64,000 nucleotides of DNA from Chloroflexota bacterium (GTDB lineage: Bacteria; Chloroflexota; Dormibacteria; Aeolococcales; Aeolococcaceae): assembly GCA_005880985.1 (NCBI GenBank), contig VBIQ01000013.1, positions 124,001-188,000 of the forward strand, in the 5' to 3' direction. Below, in pieces: positions 42,271 through 50,116 of the stretch. The notes beneath the pieces were generated by a model. It searched no databases and was not told where the DNA came from. It saw only the letters and a program-made list of their open reading frames with translations. Positions within the stretch are counted from its first letter, which is position 1, and every line of letters starts with the position of its first letter. The position numbers and the translations under genes are program-made.

Positions 42271-43467
42271 CTACGAGCCCTTGGGAAGGCCCAGCACCCG
42301 CTCGGCGATGATGTTCTTCTGGATCTCGGAGGTGCCGCCGCCGATGGTCAGGGCGCGGTTGATCAGCGCCCCGTAGGCCCAGGCGCCCTCGTCCTCCGCC
42401 AGGTCTCCGCCGCGGCCCGCGAGCAGCCGCACCCCGAGGATCTCGGTGGCGACCTCGCTCAGCTGCTGGCTCCAGAGGTCTCCCGAGAGCTTGAGCACCG
42501 ACGCCTCCGGTCCCGGTGCCTGCCCCTTGAACTGGGCGCTGAGAACGCGGTACGCGGTGAGCCGGTTGGCCAGCGCGCCGATCCACGCCTGGGCGATGCG
42601 CTGGCGGAAGTAGGGATCGTCGGCGACGCGGCCCCGCTCACGCCGGGTCCGCCGCGACATCGCCAGCAGACGCTCCAGCCCCTGCACGGCGATCACCGCC
42701 GCACCCGCACCCGCCGACAGCGCCACCCGCTCGTTGAGCAGGGTGGCGATCGCCACCAGCCAGCCGCTGTCGACCTCGCCGACCACCCAGCCCGCGGGCA
42801 CCACGCAGTCGGTGAAGAACACCTCGGCGAAATCGCTCTCACCGGTCATCTGCCTGATCGGTCGCACCTCGATCCCCGGAGTGCTCATGTCGACGATGAA
42901 GAAGGTGAGGTTGCGGTACTTGGGACCGTCACCGGTGCGGGCGAGCAGGATGCCCCAGCGCGACCAGTGCGCTCCCGAGGACCAGACCTTCTGGCCGTTG
43001 ATGACAAAATTGTCACCATCACGGCGGGCCCGGGTCTGCAGCGAGGCCAGGTCGCTGCCGGCGTTGGGCTCGGAGAACATCTGGCACCAGATCTCGCGCC
43101 CGGAGAGCATCGGCGGCAGATGCGCCTGCTGCTGCTGCTCGGTGCCGAAGGTCAACAGCGCCGGCGCGCACCACCCCAGGGTCACCGACATGTTGAGATG
43201 CCAGGGGGCGCCGAGCTTGGCCGACTCCTCGACCACCAGGTAGCGCTCTATCGAATTGGCCGGCCGGCCGCCGAACGCCTCGGGCCAGCCGAGAGCGCCG
43301 TAGCCGCCCTCGAACAGCTCGTGCTGCCAGTCGGCGGCGATGCCAAGGCGCTCCTCCGACGGCGGGTTGGCGCGCAGCCGCTCCTTGAAGGGAGCCAGGT
43401 GCTCCTGCAGCCAGGCGCTCAGCCGCTCCCGGAAGGCCGCCTCCTCGGGCGAGTCCCGATAGTCCAT
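42271..43467 (-). CDS. Acyl-CoA dehydrogenase family protein (long partner)
   Basis: 398 residues. The substrate and FAD sites are recognisable: WCQMFSEPNAGSDLASLQTR (about 129-148), FVINGQKVWSSGAHWSRWG, and the C-terminal signature IGGGTSEIQKNIIAERVLG. It oxidises an acyl-CoA at the alpha-beta bond, passing electrons to ETF. It is the first gene of the ACAD-ACAD-DedA-glycosyltransferase run. No acyl-CoA ligase or ETF gene is nearby. Confidence 0.9.
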   Translation of the reverse strand: MDYRDSPEEAAFRERLSAWLQEHLAPFKERLRANPPSEERLGIAADWQHELFEGGYGALGWPEAFGGRPANSIERYLVVEESAKLGAPWHLNMSVTLGWCAPALLTFGTEQQQQAHLPPMLSGREIWCQMFSEPNAGSDLASLQTRARRDGDNFVINGQKVWSSGAHWSRWGILLARTGDGPKYRNLTFFIVDMSTPGIEVRPIRQMTGESDFAEVFFTDCVVPAGWVVGEVDSGWLVAIATLLNERVALSAGAGAAVIAVQGLERLLAMSRRTRRERGRVADDPYFRQRIAQAWIGALANRLTAYRVLSAQFKGQAPGPEASVLKLSGDLWSQQLSEVATEILGVRLLAGRGGDLAEDEGAWAYGALINRALTIGGGTSEIQKNIIAERVLGLPKGS

Positions 43468-43793
43468 CTCGAACCGAGAAGCCTACGGGCGCGAGCATCC
43501 CGAATGCGACTGGGGCCCCTGGAACAAGGGTCCGCCGGCCTCCACTGATCAGGAGGCCGGCGGATCCCGAGACGGGGGGCGCGCTCACTGGGGGGACGCT
43601 CCTCTGCCCGGCAAGACGTGGGGAACCGGTGTCGTCCTTGGCCGTTTCCCGGGGCGCCGGGATGTCTCTTTCCGCACACCCCAGGTGTCAGCGAACGCAG
43701 CAACGGACCCTACCGCGTCAGACGCACCTCCCGCAACCGAACTTCGGACGCTGTCACGGGATCGTCACCAAACCGCAAGATCGTGTGCCCGCC
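43468..43793. other. Intergenic region with strong hairpin
   Basis: 326 bases between tRNA-Leu and the ACAD operon, with no gene. Its main feature is the hairpin at 43528-43567; the rest is plain GC-rich sequence without clear promoter boxes. ORFs read across it continue into the tRNA gene and are spurious. Confidence 0.5.
43528..43567. terminator. Strong hairpin, possible terminator
   Basis: CCGCCGGCCTCC (43532-43543) pairs perfectly with GGAGGCCGGCGG (43552-43563) around an 8-base loop, and the stem extends outward by T-A, G-T, G-C and G-C to 43528/43567. On the minus strand it lies downstream of tRNA-Leu and about 60 bases before the ACAD gene. It could end the tRNA transcript or structure the ACAD leader. 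Confidence 0.5.
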
Positions 43794-43878
43794 TGCCGAG
43801 CCCGGGATTCGAACCCAGACGGGGGCAAGCCCCCAGCGGTGTTTAAGACCGCGGCGTCTACCGTTCCGCCAGCTCGGC
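43794..43878 (-). tRNA. tRNA-Leu (anticodon TAA)
   Basis: 85 nt. Acceptor stem GCCGAGC/GCTCGGC with discriminator A, D-arm, anticodon stem GCGGT/ACCGC around loop CTTAAAC (anticodon TAA), a long variable arm GGGGGC/GCCCCC typical of class II tRNAs, and the T-loop GGTTCGAATCC. The 3' CCA is not encoded. Confidence 0.96.
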
Positions 43879-43920
43879 GCGAGCGACTGGCCGCAGTCTA
43901 GGGCGGCTCGGAGCGGGCAA

Positions 43921-43960
43921 GGGGCGGCTGACCCGGGACCAGGCCCGAGTCAGCCGCCCC
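43921..43960 (-). terminator. Terminator hairpin of the repeat-protein gene
   Basis: GGGGCGGCTGAC (43921-43932) pairs perfectly with GTCAGCCGCCCC (43949-43960), with an inner CGGG/CCCG helix. It begins 10 bases beyond the stop codon at 43971. Only a weak T-run (TTGCCC on the minus strand) follows. Confidence 0.7.
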
Positions 43961-43970
43961 ACCAGCGGTG

Positions 43971-44867
43971 CTAGGCGGTGATGCCCACCATGGGAGAGAC
44001 CAGCATCTTGCCTCCCATCGAGCCCTGGAAGGTGGCGTCGCCGAAGGAGAACACCCCCCCGTCACTGGCAACCGTCCAGTAGCCGCCGGCGTCGGAGGTC
44101 GCGGTCATTCCGACCATCGGCTTGACCAGCGTCTTGCCGCCCATGCTGCCCTGGAACTTCGCGTCACCGAAGGTGAAGATGCCGCCGTCGCTGGCCACCT
44201 CAAAGTAGCCGCCCGCGTCGGTCGTCGACGCCATGCCCACCACCGGCTTGGTCAGCGTCTTGCCGCCCATGCTGCCCTGGAAGGTCGCGGTGCCGAAGGT
44301 GAAGATGCCGCCGTCGCTGGCCACCTCCCAGTAGCCACCGCCGGTCGCCACCGCGGCCATGCCCACCACCGGCTTGGTCAGCGTCTTGCCGCCCATGCTG
44401 CCGTAGAAGACGGCGTCGCCGAAGGAGAAGATGCCGCCATCACTGGCCACCAGCCAGTAGCCGGCACCGGTGGACGTAGCCGCGATGCCAACCACCGGCT
44501 TGGTCAGCGTCTTGCCGCCCATGCTGCCGAAGTACCCCGCGTCACCGAAGGCGAAGACGCCGCCATCGCTGGCCACCAGCCAGTAGCCCTTCCGGTCGGA
44601 GGTCGGCGCGATGCCCACCACCGGCTTGACGAGCGTCTTGCCGCCCATGCTGCCGAAGTACCCGGCGCCGCCGAAGGTGAAGACGCCACCGTCACCGGCG
44701 ACGGTCCAGTACGCCTGCGTAGGGGCCGCGGCAAGCGCGTGGCGCGGACCGAACCCGCTCCAGAGAGAGCCGGCAGCGGCCAGCGCTGACGCGGCGGCGA
44801 TCACCGCAACGCGTCGTCGCCATGGTGTGCGCGACGCGATCTTCGTCATCGTTGCGACAGACATCAA
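43971..44867 (-). CDS. Secreted six-repeat beta-propeller-like protein
   Basis: 298 residues. A basic start and a hydrophobic signal segment (about 18-48, ending near RHALAAA) suggest export. The rest is six tandem repeats of about 41 residues: GYWxVASDGGIFxFGDAxF, then FQGSMGGKTLxKPVVGMA. Repeats of this kind occur in secreted proteins of actinobacteria and Chloroflexi and probably form a small propeller. No catalytic residues are evident. The repeats are also highly alike as DNA. A strong terminator follows. Confidence 0.8.
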   Translation of the reverse strand: MMSVATMTKIASRTPWRRRVAVIAAASALAAAGSLWSGFGPRHALAAAPTQAYWTVAGDGGVFTFGGAGYFGSMGGKTLVKPVVGIAPTSDRKGYWLVASDGGVFAFGDAGYFGSMGGKTLTKPVVGIAATSTGAGYWLVASDGGIFSFGDAVFYGSMGGKTLTKPVVGMAAVATGGGYWEVASDGGIFTFGTATFQGSMGGKTLTKPVVGMASTTDAGGYFEVASDGGIFTFGDAKFQGSMGGKTLVKPMVGMTATSDAGGYWTVASDGGVFSFGDATFQGSMGGKMLVSPMVGITA

Positions 44868-45186
44868 ACGTTCCCTCCTGCCCCCTCTGGATGCGCGGAG
44901 GCCCGAGGTCGGGCCGCCGGTGACGCCGGCTGATTATTCGGACTCGGTACTGAGCGCCGCAAGCAGGTTGCCCGCGCAGCGAGCGTGCAGGGCGTCCTGC
45001 TCGGGTGGATTGCAGCGCCCGCGGCGACGTTGCGCGCGGCGGTCACTCCGATTGCAGCGCCGGTGAATTCCGCGTGGGACGCCGCGTTCGCATGGATTGC
45101 GGCACCGGTCACCGGCTGCCGCTCGTCGGCCGGCCGGCGTCTGCCATGCGATGGCGAGCCCGCGGACCCGTATACTCGACGAGCAC
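44868..45186. other. Intergenic region with three degenerate direct repeats
   Basis: 319 bases between divergent genes. GATTGCAGCGCC occurs at 45008-45019 and again at 45050-45061, and a variant GATTGCGGCACC at 45095-45106, giving 42- and 45-base spacing. Read in frame this encodes repeats of the type IAAPxxxx, but the frame has only a GTG start and no support as a gene, so I leave it unassigned. The end holds the TATACT promoter box of the next gene. Confidence 0.45.
45171..45176 (+). promoter_or_regulatory. -10 box (TATACT)
   Basis: A perfect TATACT ends 10 bases before the ATG at 45187, so the transcript would have at most a few untranslated bases. It supports this ATG over the upstream ATG at 45151, which would lie before the promoter. 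Confidence 0.55.
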
Positions 45187-45750
45187 ATGTTCGAGCGCCG
45201 GTCCCCCCTCGATCCCACCTATCGGCGCAGCCAGGCGGCGACGCGAGCGCCGGTCCAGCCGACGGCGACGGCGCGAGAGCTAGCGCGACGACTGCTCGCC
45301 ACCGGCGACGACGCCCGCGAGCGCCGGCGGGTCGCCCAGCTTCTGGTCGACGAGCTCAGCGCCGCGGGCGGGTTCAGCCGGTGCGAGGTGGCGGTCGCCG
45401 ACCGTGCCCAGACGCACGAACACGACGGACAGAGGCTGCTCAGCAAGACCTACGGCTACTACCGCTGCTGGTTCGAGGGCGACCGGGTCAGCCGGGCCCG
45501 CATCCGCATCTACAACCGCACCGCGGTGCGCCAGCAGGTCATCACCTCCAAGGTTTTCCTCAACACCCTCCTCCACGAATGGGTGCACCACTTCGACTTC
45601 GACGGGCTGCGGCTGCCGCGTTCCCCCCACACGGCCGGCTTCTTCGCCCGGCTGCGTGCCCTGGCCGAGGCGCTCGAGGTGGCCTTCGTGCTGCCACCGG
45701 AGCGCGATGCCGACGGGAACCCGATCCTTCGATACGGGGTGACCGGCTGA
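45187..45750 (+). CDS. Putative zinc metalloprotease-like protein (HExxH)
   Basis: 187 residues, no signal peptide. The zinc motif LLHEWVHHFDFDGL (about 120-133) has HExxH followed by further histidine and aspartate residues. The preceding strand ARIRIYNRTAVRQQVITSKVF suggests a SprT- or gluzincin-like fold, with HTAGFFARLRAL after it. It is not assigned to a named family. The start is set by a TATACT box 10 bases upstream. It is convergent with the sortase gene, 23 bases apart. Confidence 0.7.
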   Translation: MFERRSPLDPTYRRSQAATRAPVQPTATARELARRLLATGDDARERRRVAQLLVDELSAAGGFSRCEVAVADRAQTHEHDGQRLLSKTYGYYRCWFEGDRVSRARIRIYNRTAVRQQVITSKVFLNTLLHEWVHHFDFDGLRLPRSPHTAGFFARLRALAEALEVAFVLPPERDADGNPILRYGVTG

Positions 45751-45773
45751 CCGTTGCCGCTGCCGCGGGCGGC

Positions 45774-46517
45774 TCAGCCGATGCGCTCTCCGAAAGCGAT
45801 GAAGCGCTGGTTGTACTCGCCGTGGACAAAGCGGCCGGTGCAGGTCATCAGGGTGACCCGCGACACGCCATCGGACTGGTTGACGCCGAACACCCGGTTG
45901 AGCACGGCCGGGCTGTTCCCCTCCTGCAGCGAATAGACGTGCACGTCGGTGATGCGGTAGCGCACCACCACGCCGTCGGCGAGCCGGGTGACGTCGACCT
46001 CGCTGCCGGGCTGCATCTGGCGCAGGGTCCAGAAGGCGCGCGGGCGCCCCAGGGTGTCGTCGAGATGCCCCGCCAGCGTGGTCGTCCCCGCCGTGCCCGG
46101 CTGGGCGGTGCTCCCCAGCCAGAAGCCCTGGTCCCAGATCGGGCTGCGGGCCGGTCCCTCGGGCGCGTTCATGGCGCCGCTGCGGGTCACCCCCACGGTG
46201 ATCACCGGGGCGTGGATGCCCACCGACGGGATGTCGAGGTGGAAGACCGGGACAACGCGCGCCGGGTGTGCCACGGGCGCTGTCGCCGCGCCCGCCGCGG
46301 TCGTGGGGCCGGCCGGCGCCACGGCTGCCGGGCTGGCGGCGGGGGTTGAAGGCGCGGGGGTGATGACGCCGTGGGCGGGGTGGCCGGCGGCGGCGCGGTT
46401 GACGGCGGTCTCGGGCCCGGCCACGAGGTGCGGGGCGGCGAGAACCCCGGTCGCAACAATGGCGGCGATGGCGGCGCAGGCCACGATGGCCCAGCCGCGC
46501 GCGGCGGCCCTGTCCAT
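45774..46517 (-). CDS. Class E/F-type sortase
   Basis: Transpeptidase-like enzyme of 247 residues, membrane-anchored by an N-terminal helix (about 10-28), with a Pro/Ala/Thr linker (about 35-88) and a sortase domain (about 90-247). Catalytic residues are readable: H151 in TLAGHLDD, C226 in TLMTCTGRF and R238 in NQRFIAF. No LPxTG-like sorting signal was seen on other proteins here. A GTG one codon before the ATG is an alternative start. It lies 50 bases downstream of the NRAMP-related gene on the same strand. Confidence 0.85.
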   Translation of the reverse strand: MDRAAARGWAIVACAAIAAIVATGVLAAPHLVAGPETAVNRAAAGHPAHGVITPAPSTPAASPAAVAPAGPTTAAGAATAPVAHPARVVPVFHLDIPSVGIHAPVITVGVTRSGAMNAPEGPARSPIWDQGFWLGSTAQPGTAGTTTLAGHLDDTLGRPRAFWTLRQMQPGSEVDVTRLADGVVVRYRITDVHVYSLQEGNSPAVLNRVFGVNQSDGVSRVTLMTCTGRFVHGEYNQRFIAFGERIG

Positions 46518-46567
46518 CACCCTGTACGACGCGACATCCGCCACCGGTCTTGCGGAGCCGCGATCGG

Positions 46568-48199
46568 TCAGTGGCCGCTGGCGACCTGGGCTGCCTTGAC
46601 CACCAGCAGGAGCACCGCCACCACCAGGTAGCCGCGCAGCGCGTACATCGCGAACAGGCGTCCCCGTGACCAGGCGGGGCGTCCCAGCAGCGCCAGGGGA
46701 GGCATCCGCCAGGTCGACCGGTCGAGCTGGGGTTGGGTGGGCGCCGGCCGCCGGCCACCACGCGCCGCCAGGGCCATGCTCAGCAGTCCCGCCGCCAGCA
46801 CGGCCGCGAGGACCACCACCAACCGGCCGATGTCGATGTTCGGGAGCACGGTGCTGACCACCAGGACAAACGACAGCATCAAGAGGACGGCGACGATGAC
46901 GGTGGCGAGGGCGTTGAGCCACCGCCGGTTGACCCAGGGGCCGAGCACCTCGTGGTCGTTGCAGAGGAGGAGCAGAAAGACGCTCGCGCTCGGCAGCAGG
47001 ACCCCCGCCAGCGCCTGGACCGCGGTGGTCATCAACCCCAGCGGCGCGTTGGGGATCAGCACGATCCCCGCCGCCAGCGCGACCATGGCGGTGAAGGTCC
47101 CATAGAAGACCCGGGCGTCGCGCCAGCTGCGGTGCAGGGAGTGGTGCACGCCGAAGACGTCGCCGAAGGCGTACGACGTGGCCAGGGTCACCGCGCTGGC
47201 GCCGATGATCGAGGCGTCGAGCAGGATCACGGCGAAGATGCCGCCGGCGGCGCGCGAGACGTGTTGAGCGAGGCCGGTGGCGACGCCTCCCGCGTCCACG
47301 AAGTGGCCGGCATCGCCGGTCCCGGCGAAGGCGGAGGCGGCGGCGATCATCACCGCCGCCGCGCCGACCACCACGACCACCGCGCCGATGACGGTGTCGG
47401 CGCGCTCGTAGGCCATCCAGCGCGGGGTGATCCGCTTGTCGATGACGTTCGACTGCTGGAAGAACAGCTGCCAGGGGGCGACGGTGGTGCCGACGATGGC
47501 GATGATGAGCAGGATGGCGTTGGACGAGAAACCCCCCTTGATACCGGGCACCACCGAGTCGTGGAGCACCGGTCCGATGCTGGGATGGCTGAGCACGGCG
47601 AGAGGGATGACCAGCGCGTTGCCCGCCATGAACAGGAACATGAACCGCTCCCAGCGCCGGAAGCTGCCGCTGACGGTGATGCCGATGAGCAGCGCTGCCG
47701 CCAGCGGTACGGCGATCAGAGGGCTGAGACCGAGGAAGTTCGCGGCCAGGCTGATGCCGATGAACTCGGTGATGATGGTGAGGAAGTTGAGGACGAAGAG
47801 GTCCCCGACCGAGAAGGCGCCCCAGAACCTACCGAAGCGCTCGATGATCAGCCGGGCGTGCCCCACACCGGTGACCGCGCCGAGGCGGACGACCATCTCC
47901 TGGTTGACGATCAGCACCGGGATCAGCAGGAAGAGCGTCCACAGCATGCTGGTGCCGTAGTTCTGGCCGGCCTGCGAGTAGGTGGCTACCCCGCCGGCGT
48001 CGTTGTCGCCGACCATGACGATCAGGCCGGGGCCCATCACCGCGGCCAGGGTGAGCAGGCGCGCCCTCCACGACCGGCGAGGAGCCAGGTCGCTCTGGCG
48101 GATCGTGCCGAGGGCACCGCGGATGTCCCCGACGTGCGCAGCGTCGCGGACCGCGGAGCCACCCGGTGGCGCCAGGTTGAGGACGTCTTCCTCGATCAT
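46568..48199 (-). CDS. NRAMP-related divalent metal ion transporter
   Basis: 543 residues with about 11 transmembrane helices. The ATG at 48199 is chosen because GGAGGT lies 6 bases upstream; a longer frame to 48259 has no such site. The first-helix metal motif, DPGN in Mn/Fe NRAMPs, is here VGDNDAGGVATYSQAG, and no MPH motif is found in the sixth helix (LLDASIIGASAVTLAT). This departs from canonical Mn/Fe transporters and recalls the NRAMP-related group with other specificity, including magnesium. It has a long structured leader. Confidence 0.82.
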   Translation of the reverse strand: MIEEDVLNLAPPGGSAVRDAAHVGDIRGALGTIRQSDLAPRRSWRARLLTLAAVMGPGLIVMVGDNDAGGVATYSQAGQNYGTSMLWTLFLLIPVLIVNQEMVVRLGAVTGVGHARLIIERFGRFWGAFSVGDLFVLNFLTIITEFIGISLAANFLGLSPLIAVPLAAALLIGITVSGSFRRWERFMFLFMAGNALVIPLAVLSHPSIGPVLHDSVVPGIKGGFSSNAILLIIAIVGTTVAPWQLFFQQSNVIDKRITPRWMAYERADTVIGAVVVVVGAAAVMIAAASAFAGTGDAGHFVDAGGVATGLAQHVSRAAGGIFAVILLDASIIGASAVTLATSYAFGDVFGVHHSLHRSWRDARVFYGTFTAMVALAAGIVLIPNAPLGLMTTAVQALAGVLLPSASVFLLLLCNDHEVLGPWVNRRWLNALATVIVAVLLMLSFVLVVSTVLPNIDIGRLVVVLAAVLAAGLLSMALAARGGRRPAPTQPQLDRSTWRMPPLALLGRPAWSRGRLFAMYALRGYLVVAVLLLVVKAAQVASGH

Positions 48200-48750
48200 G
48201 TCGGACCTCCGGCCGCGGGAGGCGGCTGGTGATGGGAACGGGACTTCAGCGCCCGTCACCGGTCACGACGTGGAGTTGTCCTCGTGCGGGCGCGCGAGAG
48301 GGTGGGCGGACTGGCGACTGCCGTCTCCGTCCATGTCGGCCTCCGATGCGCCCGGCCGGCAGTCCGCACCGCGGAAGGGGTGGCGCCGGGCGGGCTCCAG
48401 GCTCACCGGTGGCGACGGCGCCCCGGTGCACCCCTTCTCGTCAGAGCTTTGGCGCTGGACGGCGTAGTTCCCGCTGGGCCAGCCACTTCGGGTCACCCCT
48501 TAATCCGGGGAGACCTGGTCTGACCCGGAGCGTGTCTCCACGGGTGGGGTCAGTGGCTTCTGTCCGTCCAGCCGCCTCGCCGAACGAGGTGCGACTGTTT
48601 GCCTGAGCACGAGTCTACCAGAGCCTTCGTGCACGTCGGTAGACACGACCGTGTGGCGCGCCGAATTGCGACCGAGTTTGAACGCACCGCGTTCGCGCGC
48701 CGCGGCGCCCGGCCCCGCGACACCGTTCCGCCCGGCACAATACCGCCCGA
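48200..48750 (-). other. Long structured leader of the NRAMP-related gene, no gene
   Basis: 551 bases with no credible gene between tRNA-Cys and the transporter. As RNA from the minus strand it holds AAGGGGTG twice (48501-48494 and 48436-48429) and one complementary CACCCCTT (48382-48375), so two alternative 8-bp helices are possible. CCCC/GGGG and AGACC/GGTCT hairpins lie near the first copy. I could not match it to M-box, yybP-ykoY or c-di-AMP consensus sequences. Confidence 0.35.
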
Positions 48751-48824
48751 GGCGACGTAGCCAAGTGGTAAGGCACGGGTCTGCAAAACCCTGATCGTGG
48801 GTTCGATTCCCACCGTCGCCTCCA
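48751..48824 (+). tRNA. tRNA-Cys (anticodon GCA)
   Basis: Acceptor stem GGCGACG/CGTCGCC, D-arm AGCCAAGTGGTAAGGC, anticodon stem GGGT/ACCC around a loop holding GCA, T-arm GTGGGTTCGATTCCCAC, discriminator T and an encoded CCA (48822-48824). Total 74 nt including CCA. The next gene begins about 20 bases downstream. Confidence 0.96.
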
Positions 48825-48845
48825 GCGCCCGTGCAAGAGGTGACC

Positions 48846-50069
48846 GTGCCCGCCACCGCGCCGGACCTCGACAGCCGCGCCGCCGCCGTCCTCGGTGGGG
48901 GCGCCACCCACGCCGCCCGCACCTACCGGCCCGCGATCCGGGTCGCTCGCGCCCGCGGCTCGCGCAAATGGCTGGTCGACGGCCGCGAGCTGGTCGACTA
49001 CACCATGGGACACGGCGCGCTGCTGCTCGGCCACGCGCCTCCCGAGGTGGTCGCCGCGGTTCGCGCCCAGGTCGAGAAGGGCACCCACTACGGAGCCGCG
49101 AGCGTCGTCGAGGTGGAGTGGGCTGAACGTATCGTCGCCGCGGTCGACAGCGTCGAGCAGGTGCGTTTCACCGCCTCCGGCACCGAGGCGGCGATGCTGG
49201 CATTGCGACTGGCGCGCGCGGCGACCGGTCGCGATCGCATCGCCAAGTTCGATGGCCACTTTCACGGGTGGTACGACGCGGTCAGCGTCGAGCTCGACGG
49301 CGCGGGCCGCCCCGTCCCCGGGGCGGGTGTGCCGGCGAGCATGGCAGCGCTCACGCGGGTGGTGCGTGCCGACGACGGCGATGCCCTCGCCACGGCGCTG
49401 AGTGACCAGCAGGTGGCGGCGGTGGTCGTCGAACCCTCCGGCGCGCACTACGGCCGCTCACCGCTGCAACCGGGGTTCATGGCGGAGGTCCGCCGCCGGT
49501 GCGACGAAACGGGCACGCTGCTGGTCGTCGACGAGGTGGTGACCGGCTTTCGGGTGGCGCGGGGCGGCATGCAGGAGCTGCTCGGCGTCCGTCCCGACCT
49601 GAGCCTCTTCGGCAAGGTGATGGCGGGTGGCCTGCCCGGCGGCGCCGTCGGCGGCCGGCGCGAGGTGATGGAGCTGCTCTCCCCCGCCGACGGCCATGTC
49701 GTCCACCCCGGAACCTACAACGCCAACCCGCTCACCGCGGCGGCGGGAATCGCGACCCTCGACCTGATCGTCGACGGCGAGGCGCGGGCGCAGGCGGACG
49801 CCTATGCGGAGCGGCTGGAGCGCGAGTGGCGGTGTGTCCTCTCCGACGCCGGAGTGGCGGGCCGCGTGTGGCGGCTGGCCAGCATCATCCACTGCGCTCT
49901 CGACGACCCCGATGCCCAGGCGCGCCTGCCGGGAGCGCTCCGCGAGCGCGGCGTCGACCTGCTCCACACCAGCGGGTTCTGCTCCACCGCGCATGACGAA
50001 CGCGACCTCGCCGACACGGTCGCCGCCCTCGCCGCCGCGGTGCGCGCCGCGGCCCGGGTGCGCCGCTGA
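48846..50069 (+). CDS. Class III aminotransferase, GSA-aminomutase-like
   Basis: 407 residues from the GTG at 48846, which has AGAGG 5 bases upstream; a GTG at 48831 is an alternative. It follows the HemL fold: [59 protein letters not shown] and the PLP lysine in LSLFGKVMAGGLPGG. The true hemL is at 14640, so this paralogue probably has another substrate, a beta- or gamma-amino acid or a semialdehyde. The downstream alpha-galactosidase-like gene follows 47 bases later, but no pathway link is obvious. Confidence 0.85.
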   Translation: MPATAPDLDSRAAAVLGGGATHAARTYRPAIRVARARGSRKWLVDGRELVDYTMGHGALLLGHAPPEVVAAVRAQVEKGTHYGAASVVEVEWAERIVAAVDSVEQVRFTASGTEAAMLALRLARAATGRDRIAKFDGHFHGWYDAVSVELDGAGRPVPGAGVPASMAALTRVVRADDGDALATALSDQQVAAVVVEPSGAHYGRSPLQPGFMAEVRRRCDETGTLLVVDEVVTGFRVARGGMQELLGVRPDLSLFGKVMAGGLPGGAVGGRREVMELLSPADGHVVHPGTYNANPLTAAAGIATLDLIVDGEARAQADAYAERLEREWRCVLSDAGVAGRVWRLASIIHCALDDPDAQARLPGALRERGVDLLHTSGFCSTAHDERDLADTVAALAAAVRAAARVRR

Positions 50070-50116
50070 TCGACATCGCGCTGCCGGGCATCCAGCTCGA
50101 GGCGTCGCCGCTGCTG

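Noticed and set aside
43618..43974. Plus-strand ORFs reading DSNPDGGKPPAVFKTAAS
   Set aside because: Antisense translation of tRNA-Leu (43794-43878), not a protein gene.
44985..45184. GTG-started plus frame with IAAP repeats
   Set aside because: No ribosome site, no natural end before the next gene, and it runs into the next gene's promoter; recorded as repeats only.
48200..48540. M-box, yybP-ykoY or c-di-AMP riboswitch before the NRAMP-related gene
   Set aside because: Isolated short matches (GGTGAGCCTGGAG, GGGGTG) occur, but the full core motifs are missing, so I report only an unclassified leader.
48550..48922. Minus-strand ORFs with WESNPRSGFCRPVPYHLATS- and GIEPTIRVLQTRALPLG-like sequence
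   Set aside because: These are antisense translations of the tRNA-Cys gene (48751-48824), a well-known annotation artefact.
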